Source: JAXMAO01 sp046350375
Lineage (GTDB): Bacteria; Planctomycetota; Phycisphaerae; UBA1845; UTPLA1
DNA length: 64,000 nucleotides
Direction: 5' to 3'
NCBI GenBank assembly: GCA_046350375.1
Contig: JAXMAO010000012.1
Coordinates: 5,297-69,296 of the forward strand
Shown: piece by piece, positions 28,229 to 37,288 of the stretch
Layout of the letters: every line of letters starts with the position of its first letter
Numbering within the stretch: position 1 is the first letter of the stretch
Position numbers and translations under genes: made by a program
The notes under the pieces: model-generated
Told to the model about the DNA's origin: nothing
What the model saw: the letters and a program-made list of their open reading frames with translations, nothing else
Databases searched by the model: none

Positions 28229-30463
28229 ATGAGCGCGCAACGAGTTCAGACAATCCGTCGGACGATTTCCGTTCTAACAATCTGTCTGGCGATGACGGGC
28301 GTCGCATGGGGTGTGCCGCTGGGCGACGCCAACTGCGACACCTGCGTCAACCCGGTCGACATCCCGGCCTTCGTCGAGGCGCTGGTGAACCCGGCCCAGT
28401 ATGGCATCGATCACCCGGGATGCCCGCTGTCGAACGTGGATTGCAACGGCGACACGCAGGTGAATGGCGACGACGTGCAGTGTTTCATTCCGCTGCTGTC
28501 GATCCCCATCATTCCCACGCGGGCGCAACTGGCCGGCAACGCGCTGGGCGTGTATCCGTTCTTTGAGTACGTCCGGGCGTTCAATTCCACCGAAAGCGTC
28601 AGCCTGGCGATCGATCCGACGCGCTACCCCAGCATCGCGGGTCGCACGGCCGACATCTACATCGTCAACGCCAAGACCGACGCCCAGTGGACCGGCGATC
28701 CGAGCCTGACCGATGTTCGCGGCGCGGCGCAGACGGTGACCTTCCCGGGCGGCACGATTCAGGCCGACACGTTCACGATCGCCACGCCGGGCCAGCTTGC
28801 GAGCTCGGGCGGGACGACCGACATCGGCAAGGGCTATGACGTCGTGGTCGACGTCAATCGCAACGGCGTTCTGGATTGCGGCGACTTCATCGACGGTCTC
28901 GGCGATCCCGAGGCCGGCATGTACGTCGTGCACGACATCAGCGGGCTGGGGCCGCTGGCGACCACCGCGATCAACTACACCGTCACCGGCGTCACGGCCG
29001 GCTTCACCAGCGAGCGCACCTGGTATCCGAGCAATATCGCGGCCATGGGCCAGGTGCCGCTGGTGGTCATCAGCCACGGCAACGGCCACCTCTACACCTG
29101 GTACGACTACCTCCAGCAGCACCTGGCCTCGTACGGCTACATCGTGATGAGCCACCAGAACAATACCGGGCCGGGCATTGAAACCGCCTCGACCACGACC
29201 CTGCAGCACACCGACGCCATTCTCGGCCAGCAGGCCACCATCGGCGGCGGCGTGCTCAACGGGCACATTGACGGCCACAAGATCATCTGGATCGGCCACA
29301 GTCGCGGCGGCGAAGGCGTCTGCCGCGGATACGACCGCATCTTCGACGCGACCTTCGTGCCGACCAATTACGTTCTGTCTGACATTCGCCTGGTGAGCAG
29401 CATCGCCCCGACGGACTTCCTGGGCACCGGCAGCGCCGATCCGCACGGCGTCACCTATCACCTGATCTACGGCTCGTCCGACCGCGACGTGGGCGGCTAT
29501 CCGAACAACGACATCGCCGACTCGTTCAACCTGTACGAGCGGGCGACGGGCTTCCGCCAGGCGACCTATGTCCAGGGCGCGTTCCACAACGATTTCAACT
29601 GCTGCGGCGACGATTCGGGCTTTGCCGACGGCACGGTCAATCCGGCCGGCACGCTGATCGGCAAGACCGAGGCGCAGAAGGTCGCCAAGGCGGTCTACCT
29701 GGCGCTCATCAAGCACTACATCGAGAACAACATTCCGGCGAAGGATTACCTGTGGCGGCAGTATGAACATTTCAAGCCAATCGGCGTGGCGAGCACAACG
29801 ATCGTCGACAACGAGTACCGCCCGACGCCTAATGTCGGCCGGTTCGTGATCGACGACTACCAGACCAACACGGCGGCCAACCTCTCGAGCAGCGGCGGGG
29901 CGGTGGCGACGTCGCTTGCCAACCTGACCGAGGGAATCATGTTGGACAACGACGCCGTGTTCACCTGGCTCGTGTCGGATCCGTTCAACGGCATGACCCG
30001 CGGGCGCAACACCGATACGCCGCGGGCCGTGGTGTTCGACTGGACGGTGGGCGACGACCGCTTCTACGACGAGACGGTGATTCCGGCCCAGCAGAACTGG
30101 AACAACTATCACTACATCAGCCTGCGGGCCTGCCAGGGCACGCGCCACCCCGAGACCGTCGCCGAGTTGGCCGACCTGACCTTCTCGGTGGTGCTGGTCG
30201 ACAACGCCGCGCATTCCAGCACGATCAACATCGGCGCCTATGGCGGCGGCATCGAAGAGCCCTACCAGCGGACCGGCTACGGCTCGGGCGCCGGCTGGCA
30301 GAACGAATTCGAGACCATTCGCATTCGACTGACCGACTTCCTGAACAACGGGTCGAATGTCGATCTGGCCCACATCGCCACTCTGCGTCTGCGGTTCGGT
30401 TCGGTCGTCGGCTCCAGCCGCGGCCGGGTCGCGATTGATGACTTGCAGCTCGAGCAGGAGTAA
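28229..30463 (+). CDS. Exported alpha/beta hydrolase with N-terminal dockerin-like motif
   Basis: 744 aa; ATG 28229 follows GGGAGG. Signal peptide to about residue 29 (LTICLAMTGVAWG). Directly after it comes a dockerin/EF-hand-like pair: GDANCDTCVNPVDIPAFVEA and DCNGDTQVNGDDVQCF. A linker region follows, then an alpha/beta hydrolase core from about residue 270 (LVVISHGNGHLYTWYDYLQQ, oxyanion side) with the nucleophile in IWIGHSRGGEG; Asp in YGSSDRDVGG and His in GAFHNDFN are likely partners. The final 220 residues read as beta-sandwich (FVIDDYQTN, VFDWTVGDD, LRLRFGSVVG). The layout resembles planctomycete secreted esterase/lipase-like proteins. Substrate unknown. The next gene begins 5 bp later. 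Confidence 0.82.
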   Translation: MSAQRVQTIRRTISVLTICLAMTGVAWGVPLGDANCDTCVNPVDIPAFVEALVNPAQYGIDHPGCPLSNVDCNGDTQVNGDDVQCFIPLLSIPIIPTRAQLAGNALGVYPFFEYVRAFNSTESVSLAIDPTRYPSIAGRTADIYIVNAKTDAQWTGDPSLTDVRGAAQTVTFPGGTIQADTFTIATPGQLASSGGTTDIGKGYDVVVDVNRNGVLDCGDFIDGLGDPEAGMYVVHDISGLGPLATTAINYTVTGVTAGFTSERTWYPSNIAAMGQVPLVVISHGNGHLYTWYDYLQQHLASYGYIVMSHQNNTGPGIETASTTTLQHTDAILGQQATIGGGVLNGHIDGHKIIWIGHSRGGEGVCRGYDRIFDATFVPTNYVLSDIRLVSSIAPTDFLGTGSADPHGVTYHLIYGSSDRDVGGYPNNDIADSFNLYERATGFRQATYVQGAFHNDFNCCGDDSGFADGTVNPAGTLIGKTEAQKVAKAVYLALIKHYIENNIPAKDYLWRQYEHFKPIGVASTTIVDNEYRPTPNVGRFVIDDYQTNTAANLSSSGGAVATSLANLTEGIMLDNDAVFTWLVSDPFNGMTRGRNTDTPRAVVFDWTVGDDRFYDETVIPAQQNWNNYHYISLRACQGTRHPETVAELADLTFSVVLVDNAAHSSTINIGAYGGGIEEPYQRTGYGSGAGWQNEFETIRIRLTDFLNNGSNVDLAHIATLRLRFGSVVGSSRGRVAIDDLQLEQE

Positions 30464-30468
30464 TTTCA

Positions 30469-31131
30469 ATGGCTCGGATCATTGCTGATTCTCGGGTTTC
30501 TTATCGCGGCACGGCGCTCATCGGCGCCCTGCTGGTCGGCCTGGCGCTGGTGAGCGGCGGCATGGCCGACGCCCCCAAGCCGGCTGCTGCACCTCCGGCC
30601 ACGCCGCACGCGGTCAACGACCTGCTTGTGGCCCGGCCGTTCCATCTCGACAACGGCTATCAGAACGACTGGCGCAAGGAACGCGCCACCGTCCGCGACG
30701 GCTATGTCATCGTCCTGGCGGTGGAGCGCGAGCTGGTGCATCCGCGGCAGACGGCCGAGCCGATTCTCTACGTCGGCAACCAGACCGCCGAGCGGCTGAA
30801 CATCGGCTACGATTCGGGCCACGTCGTGGCGCTGGTTCCGGCGCCGATCGACCTGGCCACGGCGCCCATCTGGTTCGGCACGCCGGGCCTGCCCGAGCAG
30901 GTCGACGCCGCCAAGATCACCGACCAGCGCCGCACCGCGGAGCAGGCCGGGATCCGCCCGATAGCCGGCGCAAAGGTCGATGCGGCTCTTAAGTCCGGCG
31001 GCGCCCGGCTGACCGCGCTCGACAAGAACGACCTGCTGCGGCAGATCGTTCCGCTGGTGCGGACTTTCGCCCCGACCGAGCACGAGCTGGCCCAGTCGAT
31101 GGCGCTCCAACCGGTCGGCGCCGCCAAGTAG
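30469..31131 (+). CDS. Exported protein of unknown function, 220 aa
   Basis: Begins MARIIADSRVSYRGTALIGA with a hydrophobic signal segment to about residue 33, then a Pro/Ala linker (PKPAAAPPATPHA). The folded part (about 50-200) has VRDGYVIVLAVERELVHPRQ, EPILYVGNQTAERLNIGYDS and PIWFGTPGLPEQVDAAKIT. No catalytic motif is obvious. It lies 5 bp downstream of the hydrolase gene and is almost certainly cotranscribed, so it may be its periplasmic partner. The start codon is supported by tight spacing rather than by a strong ribosome-binding site. Confidence 0.75.
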   Translation: MARIIADSRVSYRGTALIGALLVGLALVSGGMADAPKPAAAPPATPHAVNDLLVARPFHLDNGYQNDWRKERATVRDGYVIVLAVERELVHPRQTAEPILYVGNQTAERLNIGYDSGHVVALVPAPIDLATAPIWFGTPGLPEQVDAAKITDQRRTAEQAGIRPIAGAKVDAALKSGGARLTALDKNDLLRQIVPLVRTFAPTEHELAQSMALQPVGAAK

Positions 31132-31349
31132 CCCGCCGCTCGGGGGCGCGCCAGCCGCAGCCGCAGCCGGAGAGTTGTGCGGGCCGGTGGGCCCGCGCGG
31201 CCAATCGCAAGGGGGCGACGGCGTCGTCGCGATGTCTGAAGATCGGACCTGTGCCGCCACACCGGGCGCGCCTAGGATGATCTCGGACCCAATCGGCCGA
31301 TTGAGCGGAGTGCAACCGCGCCGCGTCGTCGGACGATGTGGAGTGGGTG

Positions 31350-32750
31350 ATGCCGCGCCGCAGGCCGCTGGGAGCCCTGGTTACTCGCCCGTGGTGGGTG
31401 TGCGGCGTGGTGCTGCTTCTGGCGGCGCCGGCCGGGGCGGTCATCAGCGCCAGCCTGCTCCAGCTTTTCGGCCTGTCGCAGATCAACCACAGCGGCACGT
31501 TTCCGGCCGGTTCGGTCGCGGTCGCGCCCAGCACCACCATCTGCAACCTGGGCGACGAGATCATTCCGTGGCAGGCGGCGATGAGCCCCAACCACCCGAT
31601 CGTGGGCTATTCCATCTATCGGCTGAAGGACGCACGGCTGGAGCAGATCGGGCGGTCGTGGGCCAAGCACACCTTCTTCGTCGTCGGCACCTCGCAGTGC
31701 GGCAGCTGCATCAGCGCCGGCTCGGCAGCGCTGGGGCTGGCCTGCTCCGACACCTACGCGGCGTCGAACAACGCCCTGCAGACGCAGCTCGGCCCGCGCG
31801 AAGAAGTGGACCCGTGGACGGCCGGCTGGCAGCCGTGCGGCTCCTATTTTGACGGCACGCCGGTCGACTGCCTGCGCAACGGCCCGTCCGGGCTGGGGCC
31901 GCTCGATCATCGCTGCGTGGGAACCGACGCCGACCTGAACGACCCGGCCGCGCAGTACTTCTACGAGGCGATGTACCTCATTAATAACGACGCCGACCGC
32001 ACCGACAACATCGGCTCGCGGAAATTCGTGCCCACGTGGCTGGGGTCGCAGTGGTTCTTCGATACGCCGTCGATGGACAATCCGCTGGTGATCGGCCCGG
32101 TGATTGCGCGTTGGCTGTCGGGCGGGGCAAACGAGCTGCTTTCGACCGTCGACGACCCGGGCCGGGTCTACGTCGGCTCGAAGGCTACCGACCTGGGCGG
32201 CGGCGTGTGGCACTTCGAATATGCCGTTTACAATCTCAACTACACGCGGCGCCTGCGTCGGTTCACCGTCAGTCTGCCGCCCGGCGCGGCGCCGGCCAAC
32301 ATCGGTTTCTTCGACGGCGACGGCAACGCGGCCAACGACTGGGCCGCCACCATCGACGCGACCTGCCGCACCATCGCCTGGCAGACCGACACCTACGCCG
32401 GAAACCCCGCCGCAAACGCACTCGTCTGGGGAACGCTCTTCAATTTCCGCTTCGACGCGACGGCCACGCCCGGCGTGGCCAGCGCACAGCTCGAGCCGTT
32501 CGCGCCCGGCGGCGGGGCGGCGGAACTTTCGACGTCGGCGGTCATGCCCAGCCTGCCGGGCTGCCTGGTCGGCGACGTTAATCTCGACGGCCAGCTGAAC
32601 GGGCTCGACGTGCAGGAGTTCGTCGGCGTGCTGCTCGACCCGCCGTGCGCCACGGCCGAGGCGTGGTGCGCCGCCAACGTGCACAGCGCCGATGCCGTCA
32701 TCGACGGACAGGATGCGGCCGAACTGGCGGCTCTGCTGGTCGCACCGTAG
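31350..32750 (+). CDS. Secreted protein with C-terminal dockerin-like repeats
   Basis: 466 aa. The ATG at 31350 follows GGAG; an ATG 12 bases earlier is in frame. The signal peptide is VCGVVLLLAAPAGA. The central part has several Cys (GTSQCGSCISAG, PCGSYFDGTPVDCL) and reads as beta-rich secreted sequence found in planctomycete proteins with fixed patterns such as GTDADLNDPAAQYFYEAMYL. The end holds a dockerin-like pair, GDVNLDGQLNGLDVQEFVGV and HSADAVIDGQDAAELAALL, giving calcium-binding loops. Enzymatic function not evident. A TAGGAT box at 31273 may be its promoter. Probably displayed on, or released from, the cell surface. Confidence 0.8.
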   Translation: MPRRRPLGALVTRPWWVCGVVLLLAAPAGAVISASLLQLFGLSQINHSGTFPAGSVAVAPSTTICNLGDEIIPWQAAMSPNHPIVGYSIYRLKDARLEQIGRSWAKHTFFVVGTSQCGSCISAGSAALGLACSDTYAASNNALQTQLGPREEVDPWTAGWQPCGSYFDGTPVDCLRNGPSGLGPLDHRCVGTDADLNDPAAQYFYEAMYLINNDADRTDNIGSRKFVPTWLGSQWFFDTPSMDNPLVIGPVIARWLSGGANELLSTVDDPGRVYVGSKATDLGGGVWHFEYAVYNLNYTRRLRRFTVSLPPGAAPANIGFFDGDGNAANDWAATIDATCRTIAWQTDTYAGNPAANALVWGTLFNFRFDATATPGVASAQLEPFAPGGGAAELSTSAVMPSLPGCLVGDVNLDGQLNGLDVQEFVGVLLDPPCATAEAWCAANVHSADAVIDGQDAAELAALLVAP

Positions 32751-32897
32751 TCACGGCGACCTTCCCCTCCGCAACCCGCCCAAGATTCGCGATTCGGCTC
32801 TTGTAACGCAGCCTCTCAAGCGATGGTCGGTGCGTGCCCATCGAGAGCGCGTTCGAGCGGGCAGGGTCCGGCCGTGCTGTCCGCCGCACCACGCCAG

Positions 32898-32930
32898 AAA
32901 AAAACCCGATCCGCGGGCTCGCGGATCGGG
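32898..32930 (-). terminator. Rho-independent terminator of the di-haem oxidoreductase gene
   Basis: On the minus strand CCCGATCCGCG (32930-32920) pairs with CGCGGATCGGG (32915-32905) over a 4-nt loop and is followed by seven T residues. The stem is perfect over 11 bp. It lies 65 bp past the stop of the minus-strand gene. Confidence 0.85.
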
Positions 32931-32994
32931 CCGGATGATGCAACTGGCGGGCGCGGCCTGAGGCGAACCACGCGAACGTGGCGCCCGGCGGATC

Positions 32995-34638
32995 CTAGAA
33001 GCCCAGCAGGTGGTTCACGAACAACTGAGCGTCGGTTCCATTGACGTACGTGTCGTGGTTGCGATCGTACATGCAATGCAGCGTGGCGTTGTTGTTGTGG
33101 CCGGTCAGCACGGCGACGAACAGCGACACGCTGTCGTACTCGGGCTGGCAGTCATCGGGCACGGCGTTGTTGTCGCAGTCGGAACTGACGGCGGTGAGGA
33201 TGTCCACCAGGTCGGGCTGCTTGTTGAAGTTGCAGTCGCCGTTGACGCCGGTGTAAACGGTCTGGAACAACGCGAAATCGTCGTCGTCCACGTCGCCGTC
33301 CTGGTCGATGTCGTGCACGGCGCAAGGCGAATCGGGGCTGTAGGGGCCGGGGCCGTAGCAGGCGTGGAAGCTGGCGAAGTCGGCCTCGTCGACGTCGCGA
33401 TCGCCGTCGGCGTCAAACTCGCGCCGGCCGAGCGAATCGAGAAAGGCGATGACCTTGTCCTTGTCGCCTGCCGAGAGCGCCGCGAAGGCCGCACCGGAGG
33501 GCTGGGCTTCACTGCCGGCGACGTTGTGCCAGCCGATGGCGGCGGTGACGCGCGTGGCAAAAGTCCCCGCGGCGGCCCGGCCGTCGTGCAGCATCGGATC
33601 GCGGACGCGCAGGCCCCAGAGCGAGGGGGTGCGGATCTCTCGAATGCCGGCATCGCCTTGCTTGATCAGGTCGCCGAGCAGCCCCATGTCGTGCAGCAAG
33701 AAATCAGAATAAGGGTGGATGACCTTGTTACGGATGGCGGTCTCCAGCCCGGGGTCGTTCGAGGTGGTGAAGGTCGAGATGTGGCACGAATTGCAGCCGA
33801 TGGCGTTGAAAATGGTTTCGCCGGACATGCCGGACTTGGGCGTCTGCGGCGGAGCGGCCGAGAAGCGCTGGAAATCGGTCACGCGGTCGATGAAGTGCCG
33901 GCCGTTGATGTCCGGGCCGTCCTCGGGGTCGGGCACCGTGTCGCAGGTGGCGAGCGAGGGCGGATTAATGCCGTTCGGGTCGTTTTCAGACTGGAGCAGG
34001 CGATTGGTCAAGCCGAGCTCGTTCAGCGAGGCGTCGGCCGAGAAGGTGAGCACGGTCGCGACCTGGGCCTTCCAGCCGAATCGTCCGACGCGCAGCGGGC
34101 CCATGGGGTCCTCGAGCGGCTGAACCAGGTGCGCCCGGCCGCTGATGCCGGGGCCAGGGCTTTCGTTCGCGAGGATGGCGGCATCGGGGATGGCCTCGAC
34201 CAGGCCGATGCCCAAAGCGGAGTTGGTGATTCGCAGGGTGGTGACGTTGGCCTCGGGCGGAACGACCTCTTCGCAGCCCTCGGTAATCGTCTGGCTCTGA
34301 AGGAGCGAGCCGCCGAGGCTGTCGAGCGGGTCGAAGATTTCGGACTTTTCATCGAGGAAACCGAAGCGCGTAACCGAGATGGAGCCGGAGCCGCCAATGG
34401 GGTTGTTGTGACAGGCGCCGCAGCTGGAGCGATTCATGATCGGTCCGAGCCCCTGAGCGGCGGTCAACTGCGTATTGAACGAGATCTTCCCCTCGTTGAA
34501 GCGGGTCAGCTCCGAGCCGGATAGCCCGATGAGGGGCTCTCCGAGGCCGGGCTGAGCATCGATCGCGCGGGCCGGCGCAGCGGCCAGCGCCACAAACGCG
34601 GCGATGCATGGGAACGACAAACCAGCGAGACGATTCAT
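32995..34638 (-). CDS. Di-haem thiol oxidoreductase family (DUF1111) protein with dockerin-like tail
   Basis: 547 aa. ATG 34638 sits behind GAGGAGGGGG. Signal peptide LSFPCIAAFVALAAAPARA. Two c-type haem sites are visible: CGACHN at about residue 73 and CNSCHI at about 287. The sequence around them (RSSCGACHNNPIGGSG, FNAIGCNSCHIST, IREIRTPSLWGLR, MLHDGRA) matches the di-haem oxidoreductase/putative peroxidase family. From about residue 410 it carries calcium-type motifs DADGDRDVDEADFASF, DIDQDGDVDDDDFALF and DCNFNKQPDLVDI, and ends with a further DRNHDTYVNGTDAQLF. Predicted periplasmic or extracellular redox protein; electron partner unknown. A perfect terminator follows. Confidence 0.9.
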   Translation of the reverse strand: MNRLAGLSFPCIAAFVALAAAPARAIDAQPGLGEPLIGLSGSELTRFNEGKISFNTQLTAAQGLGPIMNRSSCGACHNNPIGGSGSISVTRFGFLDEKSEIFDPLDSLGGSLLQSQTITEGCEEVVPPEANVTTLRITNSALGIGLVEAIPDAAILANESPGPGISGRAHLVQPLEDPMGPLRVGRFGWKAQVATVLTFSADASLNELGLTNRLLQSENDPNGINPPSLATCDTVPDPEDGPDINGRHFIDRVTDFQRFSAAPPQTPKSGMSGETIFNAIGCNSCHISTFTTSNDPGLETAIRNKVIHPYSDFLLHDMGLLGDLIKQGDAGIREIRTPSLWGLRVRDPMLHDGRAAAGTFATRVTAAIGWHNVAGSEAQPSGAAFAALSAGDKDKVIAFLDSLGRREFDADGDRDVDEADFASFHACYGPGPYSPDSPCAVHDIDQDGDVDDDDFALFQTVYTGVNGDCNFNKQPDLVDILTAVSSDCDNNAVPDDCQPEYDSVSLFVAVLTGHNNNATLHCMYDRNHDTYVNGTDAQLFVNHLLGF

Positions 34639-34687
34639 GTCCGTACCCCCTCCTCAAGTTGTGACGCTGGCCGCGCCGCGCTGGAAA

Positions 34688-37186
34688 CTATGGCGGCGGG
34701 CAAGCCGAATCGGTCAACAGAACGCTGATGAACGGAGCAATGTCGTTGGCGTCCGGTCCCGGTGGCGCGGCGAAGTCTGCACAGTCGCACGCGCCGCCGA
34801 CCAACAGGCACTGCACGAATCGGTAGATGTCGTCGCCGTTGCGGGTGCCGCTGGCGTCCATGTCGCCGAAGCAGGCACAGGTCGGCACGAAGCAGACGAT
34901 CTTGTCGACGTTGAAGTCGTCCATCCCGCCTTCGCAGACGGTGCCGGTGCCGCCATCGGTGCAGCGGAAGCGCACGCGAACGTTGGCCGAGAGCGCCTGA
35001 CCGGGGAAATAAGTGCTGACGACAAACGAGTTCTGCGTCCAGATGTTGGCCGACGCCGCAAGCGATTCCACGACCGTCCAGCTGCCGCCGTCGTTGTTTG
35101 ACACCGCGACTTCAAAGGTGTCGCCGCTGCCGCCGTAGAACCAGCGATAGTACGAAATGCGCGCGTCGGTGCCGGTCAGGTCGATGGCGGGGGATACCAG
35201 ATTGACTCCGCCGCCGTCGATATCGGCCGCGCCGGCGGCTCCGCCGGGCGCGCCCTGGCCAGTCACGAAGCACATGGTGCCAGGGTTGTCGACGTCGTCC
35301 TCGGGCTGAGCCTGATCGGCGCCGCTGATGGTGCCGATCGGATCGACGCGAACCCAGCCGCCGGACGTGACGGCGGGATCCTGGCTGACGGTCCAGCCGT
35401 TGCCGTCGACCTCGAAGTCTTGAAGCGAGATGGTGTGACCGGTGGCGACGAAGGTGGTGTAGAAGGTGGTCGGAGCCGCGGCCGGGTCGGTAAACGTAGC
35501 GCCGCCGGCCAACTGCACGCTGAGATAGTACTGAATGGTACTGCCGCAGGCGGTGGCCGGGAGGGACGCATCGAACAGTGTCGCATCGACCTGCGACAGC
35601 GCGACCGGGGTGAAGGCTCCGCCGCTGCTGAGTCGCCAGTAGAGCGTGGCCGTCGACGGATTGAGCGTGCCGTTGACGGGCGTCATGCGGACCTGGAACG
35701 GGCCGGCCTGGTTGGGCGGAACCTCGCTCAGCCGGCCGCTGGGATAGGAATAGCTGACTGAGACCGGCGGATTGTTGATCCAGACTTCCATCGAGTTGCA
35801 GCGGCCCAAGATGACATCGTTCCAGCCGTCGCCGTTGAGATCGAACACGGCGATGTTGTGCGTGCCGGTGAGCATGTTGGTCGGGATAATGGACGGCGAC
35901 TCTTCACGCAGGGTGACGTTCGGCGGATTGGCGAGGTTGTGATAGATGTGGGTCCGCCGGCCGCAGCCGAACCCGTCGACGTCGATGTCGGCGATGAGGA
36001 CGTCCTTGAAGCCGTCGTTGTTCAGGTCGGCCGCGATGGACTGGCTGCCGAAGCCGTCGTCGCCGCCGGCGGCGAAGGAAAACGTCAAGGCGGTGAAGTT
36101 CGGCGACCCTTGCGGGTTGTTGCCGGTGTTGAGCAGATAGGTGTCGGCGTTGTCGTCGGTGATGATGAGGTCGAGGCGGTTGTCGTTATTCAGGTCGGCG
36201 GCCGAGACGAAGTACGGCGAGTTTGAATAGACGATGTTGTAGTTGTCGAAGAAGCCGACGTTGCCGGGCGGGTTGCGCATCACCGCGACGTGCTGGGGCG
36301 GCACCAGGGCGGTCTGCTTGACCACGTCCATGATGCCGTCGCCGTTCATGTCGGCGATGATTGAGGCGGCGCCGAAGGTGGTGTAGGTGAAGGCGCGAAT
36401 GCCGACGCCGGCATAGCTGAACTGCGTGCCCATCCGCAGGACGCTCTCATCGACGAAGTAACCCGGGTTGGCTGCGCCCATGTTGATGAGCAGCTTGTTG
36501 TCCATGTCGTTGGCGGGGTTTTCGGCCGGCGACTGGGCGATTTCGCTGCCGTCGTAGTCGCCGAAGTAGAGATCGGCGTAGCCGTCGCCGGTCACGTCGC
36601 CGGCCGCCACCGAGCAGAAGCGCGGATTGGCGACCGCGCCGGTCACCGACAGCAACTGCGGAATGCGGGCGTTCTCGAAGCGGAACCCCTGCCACACGCC
36701 GCTGCCGGGCGGATTGTCCTTGAGGTTGATGTAGACGCGCGGGTGTCCGATGTGTTTGGGCAGGCCGTCGCTGAGGGTCGTCGCGGTGACGATGTCGAGC
36801 CAGCCGTCGTTGTTGACGTCGACCGCGACCACGTCGCGATCGTTGGTGGGCGTGTTGAAGCCCTGGTCGCCGCCCACGTCCGAGGCGGTCGCGTAAATCG
36901 ACGTGCGATCGACCAGCACGCCGTTCTCATTCATGAACAGCACGTTGATCTTGCCGCCTTCCAGCGTGAAGGGGATTTTTCGGACGCAGACCAGGTCGGT
37001 ATCGCCGTCGTGGTCGAAGTCGCCCCAGGCGTAGTCCTTTTCCTCGGGGTCGGCCGTGCTCACGCCCGGCAGCGCGTTGACGCGCGTCGCCGTCTGATTC
37101 AAGAACTGGGCCCACTGCGCGTTTGCAATCGCCGAAAATGAAAGCAGGCAAAGCGCACCGAGAACGAACCGCGGACGTCGTGTCAT
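34688..37186 (-). CDS. FG-GAP/VCBS repeat secreted protein with dockerin-like tail
   Basis: 832 aa with signal peptide FVLGALCLLSFSAIANA. Residues about 45-480 hold at least seven FG-GAP-type repeats with Asp-rich calcium loops (GDFDHDGDTDLV, VDVNNDGWLDIV, GDVTGDGYADLY, ADMNGDGIMDVV, ADLNNDNRLDLI, ADLNNDGFKDVL, FDLNGDGWNDVI), predicting an integrin-like beta-propeller. A beta-sandwich region follows (about 500-770: ISYYRWFYGGSGDTFEVAVS), then GDMDASGTRNGDDIYRF and DANDIAPFISVLL, a dockerin-like pair. It probably binds carbohydrates or other proteins outside the cell. Same strand as the di-haem gene, 49 bp apart. Confidence 0.88.
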   Translation of the reverse strand: MTRRPRFVLGALCLLSFSAIANAQWAQFLNQTATRVNALPGVSTADPEEKDYAWGDFDHDGDTDLVCVRKIPFTLEGGKINVLFMNENGVLVDRTSIYATASDVGGDQGFNTPTNDRDVVAVDVNNDGWLDIVTATTLSDGLPKHIGHPRVYINLKDNPPGSGVWQGFRFENARIPQLLSVTGAVANPRFCSVAAGDVTGDGYADLYFGDYDGSEIAQSPAENPANDMDNKLLINMGAANPGYFVDESVLRMGTQFSYAGVGIRAFTYTTFGAASIIADMNGDGIMDVVKQTALVPPQHVAVMRNPPGNVGFFDNYNIVYSNSPYFVSAADLNNDNRLDLIITDDNADTYLLNTGNNPQGSPNFTALTFSFAAGGDDGFGSQSIAADLNNDGFKDVLIADIDVDGFGCGRRTHIYHNLANPPNVTLREESPSIIPTNMLTGTHNIAVFDLNGDGWNDVILGRCNSMEVWINNPPVSVSYSYPSGRLSEVPPNQAGPFQVRMTPVNGTLNPSTATLYWRLSSGGAFTPVALSQVDATLFDASLPATACGSTIQYYLSVQLAGGATFTDPAAAPTTFYTTFVATGHTISLQDFEVDGNGWTVSQDPAVTSGGWVRVDPIGTISGADQAQPEDDVDNPGTMCFVTGQGAPGGAAGAADIDGGGVNLVSPAIDLTGTDARISYYRWFYGGSGDTFEVAVSNNDGGSWTVVESLAASANIWTQNSFVVSTYFPGQALSANVRVRFRCTDGGTGTVCEGGMDDFNVDKIVCFVPTCACFGDMDASGTRNGDDIYRFVQCLLVGGACDCADFAAPPGPDANDIAPFISVLLTDSACPPP

Positions 37187-37288
37187 GACCTAGCTTCCTC
37201 GCGTCATGGACAAATTCGGCCCCGTCTCAAACTGGCTCGATGGTAGCCCTTCATCGTAAGCCACGGCGGGGTCCGCTGCAAGGGCTGA

